In this document: positions 59,037-64,000 of the stretch, piece by piece | Layout of the letters: every line of letters begins with the position of its first letter | Position numbering within the stretch: position 1 is the stretch's first letter | Origin: a virus | Virus record (IMG/VR): IMGVR_UViG_3300044718_000102 | Span: 1-64,000 of that record | DNA: 64,000 nt | Reading direction: 5' to 3' (one strand) | Made by a program: the position numbers and the translations under genes | Notes under the pieces: generated by a model | Told to the model about the DNA's origin: nothing | Database searches by the model: none | Seen by the model: only the letters and a program-made list of their open reading frames with translations

Positions 59037-59284
59037 GCTTCAGGACGGGCTACGATCTGGTGGTCACGTCGCGCATGAAGCGCAATGCGCGTGCGCTGCG
59101 GCGGCGCGAGTTCAAGGCCATGATCGGCGGCTGCACCTCCTACATCGACGCCGAGACCGGCGCGCTGCGTCTCCTCGCAGAGACGCCCGATCGCGAGTAC
59201 GAGCTGCTGTTCTCGCGTGAGGCGTCGGATTTCATCAGGGAGCGACTCGTCACGCGAACGACCGCGAAGATGGGGCAACGATGA
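59033..59284 (+). CDS. hypothetical early protein (83 aa)
   Basis: SFRTGYDLVVTSRMKRNARALRRREF, then MIGGCTSYIDAETGALRLLAETP and REYELLFSREASDFIRERLV. Small alpha/beta protein. Unknown. Confidence 0.6.
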   Translation: MSFRTGYDLVVTSRMKRNARALRRREFKAMIGGCTSYIDAETGALRLLAETPDREYELLFSREASDFIRERLVTRTTAKMGQR

Positions 59285-59565
59285 GCGACCCCCGCCCGCT
59301 CGAGCAGGCCCCTGTCGAGCAGCTCGCCCGCGAGCTCCTCGTCAGCGTGCGCGAGCACTACCTGCGTCGGCCGACCTCGCGCGCGACCGCGCAGGAGGCG
59401 CTCAACGCGCTCGCCGTCGCGACCGCCGTCGTCTTCGCCGCGGCGCGCGAATGCGGCGACGAGGAAGGCGCGCGCGAGTTCTTCAACCTCGCGGTCGACA
59501 ACCAGCTCGGCCTCGAGGACGGCCTGCCGACCAATCTCGGCGAACTCATCGGGTGGACGCGGTGA
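59281..59565 (+). CDS. hypothetical early protein (94 aa)
   Basis: EQLARELLVSVREHYLRRPTSRATAQEALNAL and ATAVVFAAARECGDEEGAREFFNLAV, mainly helical. Its stop overlaps the excisionase-like GTG. Confidence 0.6.
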   Translation: MSDPRPLEQAPVEQLARELLVSVREHYLRRPTSRATAQEALNALAVATAVVFAAARECGDEEGAREFFNLAVDNQLGLEDGLPTNLGELIGWTR

Positions 59566-59864
59566 CGCAACGCTTCCACATTCCGTTCGCCGGCGATGTG
59601 CCACCCACCACCGCGGCGCGCGCGCTCGGCATGACGCTCGAGGCGTTCGCGGCCGCGCTGCCGCTGCTCACCGGGCGCGGATTCCCGGGCGCCGACCCCA
59701 CCACCGGCAACTACGATCTCGACGCGATCGACGCCTGGCGGCGCGCGCGTTATCCACACCTGTTCGGCGAGCGCGTTGACGCCGCCCCCTCTGCCCTCGA
59801 CGCTTCGCGCGTCGACGTGGCAGCCAGGGTGGCGAGTCTCCCTCGCCGGACGCGAAGTGGGTAA
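59562..59864 (+). CDS. excisionase-like (wHTH) protein
   Basis: GTG 59562. TTAARALGMTLEAFAAALPLLTG followed by DPTTGNYDLDAIDAWRRARYPHLFG reflects a short MerR/excisionase-like DNA-binding unit (100 aa). Immediately before and slightly overlapping the integrase, the usual Xis position. Would bend att DNA to bias excision. Confidence 0.7.
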   Translation: MTQRFHIPFAGDVPPTTAARALGMTLEAFAAALPLLTGRGFPGADPTTGNYDLDAIDAWRRARYPHLFGERVDAAPSALDASRVDVAARVASLPRRTRSG

Positions 59865-61158
59865 GGTGAAGATCCCCTACTACGTGACGCGCAAGGCGTG
59901 GCCGGGCAGCCGCGAGACGCTCGGCTATTGGTCGCCGTGCCTGGCGCGGCCGAACCGCAGGACCGGCGCGTCCGAGCCGACGCTGATGTCGAAGCTCGGC
60001 TTCAAGCTGGTCGCGCTGGGGCCCGACGGCCCCGACGCCTGGGCCGGCGCCGCCACCTGGAACAGGCGCTGGAAGGCTGCCAGGGCCGCCTACAGGGCCG
60101 GCCGGAGCGTCGACCTCGCCGAGTTCACCGCTCACCCGCCTGAACGCGAGCGCCGCGTATGGCCCGCCAATTCGCTCGGCGAGGCCTTCACGCGCTTCCG
60201 CGCCACCGGCTCATGGCTGCAGGCGAAACAGCCGCGCACCCGCCAGGACTGGTGGCGCGGCTGGGACCTCATCGCGCCGGTGTTCGGCGATCTCGATCCC
60301 GCCACCGTGTCGTTCGAGCAGCTCGACCTCTGGTATTTCGGGAGCGCCGAGCGGGCCGTTGCCGGCCTGCTCGAAACTGTCGGCGTGCGCGAGGCGCATC
60401 GCGCGATGAAGATCTGGCGGGCGCTATGGGTCGCGGCGTCGAAGATCAAGCGCGACGACGGCCGGCACTACTGCGTGACCGACGCCGATCCCTCGCTCGG
60501 CGTGCGCCGGCAGACGCCGATGCCGCGCAATCTCGTGTGGTACGAGGGCGAGGCTGTGCGCCTGGTCAAGCGCGCGATCCGCATGCGCTACTACGGCCTC
60601 GCCGCGGCGCTCGGTGTCGCCTGGGACACGGCGTTCGCGCCGGTCGATCTCGTCGCCCTCACGGTCGCGCAGCTCGCGACGCCGCCGGTCATCAAGGACC
60701 GCACCAAGACCGGCGAAGGCGCGATCGGCACCGTGGGCAAGCGCACCCAGCGCCTGCTCGCCGACTACCGCGCGACGCTGCCCGAGAACCTGCTCGGCTC
60801 GGCGCCGATCTTCTACACGCGCGGCGCCGAGGCCGGCCCGAAGGGCGGCCGCCGGTGGGCCGGACAACCCTACACGGTCAACAAGCTCGGCAAGGATTTC
60901 CGCGATGTGCGCGACGCCGAGTTTCCCGGCGACAAGCGCACCATCGGCAACGACTTCCGCCGATCGCGCGCGCTCGAGGTGCTCGCCGGCGACGCCCCGA
61001 AGGGCGCGCTCAACGCCAAGATGGCGAACTCGATGGAGGAGAGCCGCGAGCTGCGCCGCACCTACACGCCGGTGCAGACCGCCGTGGTGCAGCTCGCCGA
61101 CGCGGCCGCGGTGCGCGGGCGGCGCGCGCTGCGCGGCGGCGGCAAGGAGCCGAAATGA
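59857..61158 (+). CDS. tyrosine recombinase-type phage integrase
   Basis: ~433 residues. N-terminal SAM-like DNA-binding region, then catalytic part: VAWDTAFAPVDLVALT near 255 (the usual first Arg is Ala here), Lys284 in KDRTKTGEGA, NDFRRSRALEVLAG near 365, and Tyr403 in RRTYTPV. This divergent integrase subfamily, recalled from alphaproteobacterial prophages, keeps the NDFRRS and TY motifs. Start choice uncertain between TTG 59776, GTG 59857 and GTG 59866. Adjacent to intact tRNA-Asp, giving the attachment point. Confidence 0.85.
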   Translation: MGKVKIPYYVTRKAWPGSRETLGYWSPCLARPNRRTGASEPTLMSKLGFKLVALGPDGPDAWAGAATWNRRWKAARAAYRAGRSVDLAEFTAHPPERERRVWPANSLGEAFTRFRATGSWLQAKQPRTRQDWWRGWDLIAPVFGDLDPATVSFEQLDLWYFGSAERAVAGLLETVGVREAHRAMKIWRALWVAASKIKRDDGRHYCVTDADPSLGVRRQTPMPRNLVWYEGEAVRLVKRAIRMRYYGLAAALGVAWDTAFAPVDLVALTVAQLATPPVIKDRTKTGEGAIGTVGKRTQRLLADYRATLPENLLGSAPIFYTRGAEAGPKGGRRWAGQPYTVNKLGKDFRDVRDAEFPGDKRTIGNDFRRSRALEVLAGDAPKGALNAKMANSMEESRELRRTYTPVQTAVVQLADAAAVRGRRALRGGGKEPK

Positions 61159-61385
61159 TTGAACGCGGCGATCTCTATGTCGGACAGCGCGCGTGGTGGA
61201 CGCGCGTTTGCGGCGGCAACTTCGGGCAGGCCGAGTACATCCCGGTCACGGTCCAGAGGATCGGCAAGCGCGTGACGGTCGAGGCGCGGCTACGACGCGG
61301 CGGGACGAAGTTGGTCGCGGTCAGTCGCGAACGCCTGTCCGCCGCTCAGCAGGCAGCGCGAACAGACCGCGCTCAAAATAGTTGA
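61155..61385 (+). CDS. small protein behind integrase (76 aa)
   Basis: ATG 61155 (ATGA overlap). MIERGDLYVGQRAWWTRVCG and YIPVTVQRIGKRVTVEARL, a small SH3-like beta fold. Last prophage gene before tRNA-Asp; unknown role. Confidence 0.65.
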   Translation: MIERGDLYVGQRAWWTRVCGGNFGQAEYIPVTVQRIGKRVTVEARLRRGGTKLVAVSRERLSAAQQAARTDRAQNS

Positions 61386-61469
61386 ATCGCGTCGCGTAAA
61401 GAGTCGAATCGCAACCATCGACGGAGAGCGGCGTGCTCACGCAACGTGCTGAAATGATTTTGGAAAAAA

Positions 61470-61510
61470 TGGCGGGAGCGACGGGACTCGAACCCGCGAC
61501 CTTCGGCGTG
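61470..61510. other. probable prophage attachment end (attachment core in tRNA 3' end)
   Basis: The intact tRNA-Asp 3' half adjoins the last phage gene with only 85 nt between. No second copy occurs in the window; the other end should carry a duplicate of part of this segment outside the left edge. Exact core unknown. Confidence 0.6.
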
Positions 61511-61546
61511 ACAGGCCGACGCTCTAACCAACTGAGCTACGCCCCC
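61470..61546 (-). tRNA. tRNA-Asp(GTC)
   Basis: Acceptor arm GGGGGCG/CGCTCCC, D loop AGCTCAGTTGGTTAGAGC, anticodon loop CCTGTCACG with GTC, T arm GGTTCGAGTCCC and encoded CCA. All four arms fold by eye. The 3' end faces the integrase gene, so this is the likely attachment gene and the integration has kept the tRNA intact. Confidence 0.96.
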
Positions 61547-61877
61547 ACGCTGCTCGCGTGAAGTACGCCCGCGCGCGGGAGATACGAGACCCCCCCGGCC
61601 AAGTCAAGGTCGCGCCCGCAGGACGGCCGGAAGCCTCCGCGCGGCCGACGCAACCGCCTTGCGCGCCCGCCGAAGCCCCGATTTCAGGGAAAAATCGCGC
61701 CCCGACGCGGCCGAGGACGCGAGAAACGGCTCAGAATCGCACATTTTTGGAGTTGTCCACGCAGAATCGCCACAAAAATCAGGCAATTCGGAAATTGCAC
61801 ATGGTCAAGGGGCGCGAGAATCGCCTATGTGGATCGGCAGTTCTTGCGTTCCCGGTCAGTCGAACAGGAGGGACTCC
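61547..61877. other. 331-nt intergenic region upstream of HU gene
   Basis: Nothing gene-like on either strand that I can support; mostly GC-rich leader DNA with an AGGAGGG ribosome site just before 61878. Likely holds promoters for tRNA-Asp (leftward) and the HU gene (rightward). Confidence 0.5.
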
Positions 61878-62171
61878 ATGGCCAAGGCTGCTCAGCCGAC
61901 AGTGACGCTGAAGCACCTCGCCGCCGGCTTAGCCGCCGAGCATGACATGGCGAAGAAGCAATCCGAGACGATCCTCGCCGATTTCATCGGCATGATCGCC
62001 AAGCACCTCAAGAAGGGCGACCGCATCCGCATCGGCGGGCTCGGCATCCTGCAGGTCCGCAAGCGGGCCGCCCGCATGGGCCGCAACCCGGCGACCGGCG
62101 AACAGATCAAGATCAAGGCGAGCAAGAAGGTCGCGTTCCGCGCCGTCAAGGAATTGAGGGAAGCGGTCTGA
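61878..62171 (+). CDS. HU-family DNA-binding protein (97 aa)
   Basis: AGGAGGG before ATG 61878. TVTLKHLAAGLAAEHDMAKKQSETILADFI, GDRIRIGGLGILQVRKRAARMGRNPATGEQIKI and KKVAFRAVKELREA match HU/IHF proteins including the arm RNPATGE. Bends and compacts host DNA. Chromosomal, not phage. Confidence 0.92.
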   Translation: MAKAAQPTVTLKHLAAGLAAEHDMAKKQSETILADFIGMIAKHLKKGDRIRIGGLGILQVRKRAARMGRNPATGEQIKIKASKKVAFRAVKELREAV

Positions 62172-62394
62172 GCGCCGCCATCCAACAGCAGGAATTCCGA
62201 CAAGCCCCGGCAAACCGAGGACCACGTCGGATCGTCTCGAGCGGCGACGTCGCGACCGCTCTGTCATCCCCTCCGGCCTTCGGGCACGACGGGTAGCGTG
62301 CGAACAACTCCTCGCAATGGGTAAGTAAGTTCGGACGAATTTCTCTCCTCTCTCAACGTCAACTCCAACGCCAACATCAAGAAGGGACATACCA

Positions 62395-62697
62395 ATGCCG
62401 AGCTACCTCACGAAGTCGCAACTGCTCGAGAAGATCAGCGAACAGCATTCCGAGATCTCGAAGCGGGACATCAAGGGGATCATGGAGACGCTCTCGGCCG
62501 TCGGCCACAAAGAGCTGAAGAAGTCCGGCGTCTTCGTCGTTCCGGGCTTCGCGAAATTCGTCGTCATCAAGAAGCCGGCCACCAAGGCGCGCGAAGGCAC
62601 GAACCCCTTCACGGGCGAGAAGATGATGTTCAAGGCCAAGCCGGCCCGCAAGATCGTCCGCGCGCGCCCCGTCAAGGCGATCAAGGACGCGGTCTGA
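62395..62697 (+). CDS. HU-family DNA-binding protein (100 aa), second copy
   Basis: YLTKSQLLEKISEQHSEISKRDIKGIMETLSAVG then FVVPGFAKFVVIKKPATKAREGTNPFTGEKMMF shows the HU fold and the NPFTGE arm; more divergent than the first copy, with a basic C-terminus. The 223-nt gap before it has no clear gene. Followed by a terminator at 62723. Confidence 0.88.
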   Translation: MPSYLTKSQLLEKISEQHSEISKRDIKGIMETLSAVGHKELKKSGVFVVPGFAKFVVIKKPATKAREGTNPFTGEKMMFKAKPARKIVRARPVKAIKDAV

Positions 62698-62722
62698 GCG
62701 CCACCGTCGATCCGCCAGGAAT

Positions 62723-62772
62723 CCCGATGCGTCGCCCGGCTCAAGCCGGGCGCCGCGTCGGGATTTTCTTTT
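62723..62772 (+). terminator. intrinsic terminator after second HU gene
   Basis: Stem 62723-62740 with 62745-62762 (mostly GCCCGGC pairs plus CCCGA...TCGGG), 4-nt loop, then ATTTTCTTTT. Strong rightward terminator. Confidence 0.93.
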
Positions 62773-62791
62773 GCGCTGGCGGCTTTGTTGG

Positions 62792-62993
62792 TTAGAGCGT
62801 CGGCCTGTCACGCCGCATGTAGAACTTGCGGTCGTCCTCGTGAGTGACGCGAAAGCCGAGCCGGTCGTAGAGGCGCTTCGCCGAATTGCTCTTGACGACG
62901 CCGAGCGTCACCGCGCGGCCCGCGTTCGCGGCTTCGTCGATCAGCCGATGCATTACCTCGGTGCCGATGCGCTGGCGCAAGCGCCGCGAAGGC
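62792..62993 (-). pseudogene. C-terminal remnant of a GNAT acetyltransferase
   Basis: About 67 codons continue directly from the tRNA-Val 3' end: RRLRQRIGTEVMHRLIDEAAN (acetyl-CoA loop-like Q/RxxGxG variant), VTLGVVKSNSAKRLYDRLGFRVT and a basic end. The N-terminal half of a GNAT enzyme is absent; the upstream frame reads through tRNA sequence and is not a protein. Likely a displaced or truncated gene. Confidence 0.75.
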
Positions 62994-63069
62994 TGGTGGG
63001 CGGTGACGGGCTCGAACCGCCGACCCTCTCGGTGTAAACGAGATGCTCTACCAACTGAGCTAACCGCCC
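62994..63069 (-). tRNA. tRNA-Val(TAC)
   Basis: Acceptor GGGCGGT with a pairing 3' arm ACCGCCC, D loop AGCTCAGTTGGTAGAGC, anticodon loop CGTTTACAC (TAC), T arm GGTTCGAGCCC and encoded CCA. Chromosomal. Confidence 0.95.
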
Positions 63070-63147
63070 TGCCCTCTGTATCGCGCCGCGCCAGGCGCTG
63101 CGCAAGCGGCAAGGGCTTTGCCGCACGGTGCCTTACGGCACGGCGCC

Positions 63148-63915
63148 TTACCGCACGGCGTGAAACAGCCGCGAGACACGCAGGTCGATCGGATCGGTGA
63201 TGACGTCGAGCCAGTTGGCGAATGGCGTGATCGAGAACAGCACGCGGTTGACCCGGCCGATCAGGTTCTCGGCTGGAACGAAACCGACGCCGCCCTCGTC
63301 CGGGCTCACCCGGCTGTCGAGCGAGTTGTCGCGGTTGTCGCCCATCATGAAGTAGTGGTCGGACGGCACCGTGAACTCCGCCGTGTCGTCGAGCGGACCT
63401 TCCGCCACCTTGATGATGTCGTGCGCGCGGCCGCCCGGCAGCGTCTCGACGTATTTCATCGCCGGCACCATGGCGCCGCCGAGCCCGACCGTGATCGGGC
63501 CGACCGCACGGCGCGGCACTTGGGTGCCGTTGATGTAGAGCTGGCCGCCGCGCATCTGGATGCGGTCGCCCGGCATGCCGATCACGCGCTTGACGTAGGT
63601 CTGGCGCGGATCGCGCGGCAACGCGAACACGGCGATGTCGCCGCGCTCGGGCGGATGATCGAGCACGCGGCCATGGATCGGGATCACGCCGATCGGCGCC
63701 GAATAGCGGCCGTAGCCATAGGCGTATTTCGCGGCCGCGATCTCGTCGCCGATCATCAGCGTCGGCTCCATCGAGCCGGACGGCACGATGAAGGGCTGGC
63801 CGATCGCGGTGCCGGCGAACAACATGATGGCACCGGTAATCACCAGGCCCTTGAGCTCGTCAAACACGCGCCTGGCGCGCGAGGGCGCGGGGGTCACCGT
63901 CAACTGCTGTGTCAT
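63148..63915 (-). CDS. lepB: signal peptidase I
   Basis: 255 residues from ATG 63915. N-terminal membrane segment (~22-42), FIVPSGSMEPTL with the catalytic Ser, GDIAVFALP, then YVKRVIGMPGDRIQM with the catalytic Lys, and a C-terminal MGDNRDNSLDSR block. Removes signal peptides at the inner membrane's outer face. Host gene, supports the chromosomal nature of this end. Confidence 0.93.
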   Translation of the reverse strand: MTQQLTVTPAPSRARRVFDELKGLVITGAIMLFAGTAIGQPFIVPSGSMEPTLMIGDEIAAAKYAYGYGRYSAPIGVIPIHGRVLDHPPERGDIAVFALPRDPRQTYVKRVIGMPGDRIQMRGGQLYINGTQVPRRAVGPITVGLGGAMVPAMKYVETLPGGRAHDIIKVAEGPLDDTAEFTVPSDHYFMMGDNRDNSLDSRVSPDEGGVGFVPAENLIGRVNRVLFSITPFANWLDVITDPIDLRVSRLFHAVR

Positions 63916-64000
63916 CTGCCTGCCTGCTCGACCGCGCCAGCCCGTGAGATGAGGCCCCGGCCCCTCGAATACGACGCGGCACGCCGCCACATCAAGTGGC

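Noticed and set aside
62792-63112. Complete 106-aa acetyltransferase
   Set aside because: Its first half is translated tRNA-Val sequence; only the C-terminal part is GNAT-like, so it was listed as a remnant.

Overview
The window is most of a large prophage (about 1 to 61,470) followed by about 2.5 kb of chromosome from a GC-rich alphaproteobacterium. The host side carries an intact tRNA-Asp(GTC) that abuts the prophage, two HU-family genes, a decayed acetyltransferase end, tRNA-Val(TAC) and signal peptidase I. Dispersed palindromic repeats of a kind I associate with Hyphomicrobiales-like genomes are scattered inside the prophage. I do not name a genus. The left prophage end is outside the window.

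Layout: (1) 1-5,937, plus strand: small accessory genes, including a DUF6745-type protein with 37 perfect tetrapeptide repeats, a cysteine-cluster protein and a Gp49-like protein. (2) 53,802 down to 5,945, minus strand: the replication and late genes. In transcription order these are a GapR-like protein, MT-A70 adenine methylase, a replication initiator with a candidate origin inside its gene, a NusG-like antiterminator, a serine recombinase, TerS, TerL, portal, scaffold, a BPP-1-like major capsid and decoration protein, T7-type tail tube proteins A and B, internal (ejection) proteins including a 1,724-aa metallopeptidase-type polyvalent protein and a lytic transglycosylase, tail fibres, a GH19-like endolysin with small membrane proteins, and a beta-barrel outer membrane protein. 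A strong intrinsic terminator at 7.2 kb ends the run. This is a podovirus-type virion programme with a BPP-1-like head and T7-like tail and ejection proteins. (3) 54.5-55.8 kb: the lysogeny switch, with a Cro-like gene (minus) diverging from a CI/S24 repressor (plus), and recurring TTCCGAA-type operator candidates at both promoters. (4) 55.8-61.4 kb, plus strand: a chain of short early genes, nearly all overlapping by 1-4 nt, ending in an excisionase-like protein and a tyrosine integrase next to tRNA-Asp. The integrase position makes the tRNA 3' end the likely attachment site.

How it works together: the integrase and excisionase-like protein act at tRNA-Asp. The CI-like repressor is expected to silence the leftward Cro/replication/late direction and the rightward early chain through the shared motif. 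On induction the replication initiator would act at the iteron cluster in its own gene, the NusG-like protein could help polymerase read the roughly 45-kb leftward unit, and the lysis cassette closes it.

The most unusual items are the repeat protein and its HHH-motif partner, the repeat cluster at the serine recombinase start, the candidate origin, host-type palindromes inserted in frame in virion genes, four late proteins with Sec-type signal peptides, and a roughly 300-nt overlap at the end of TerS.
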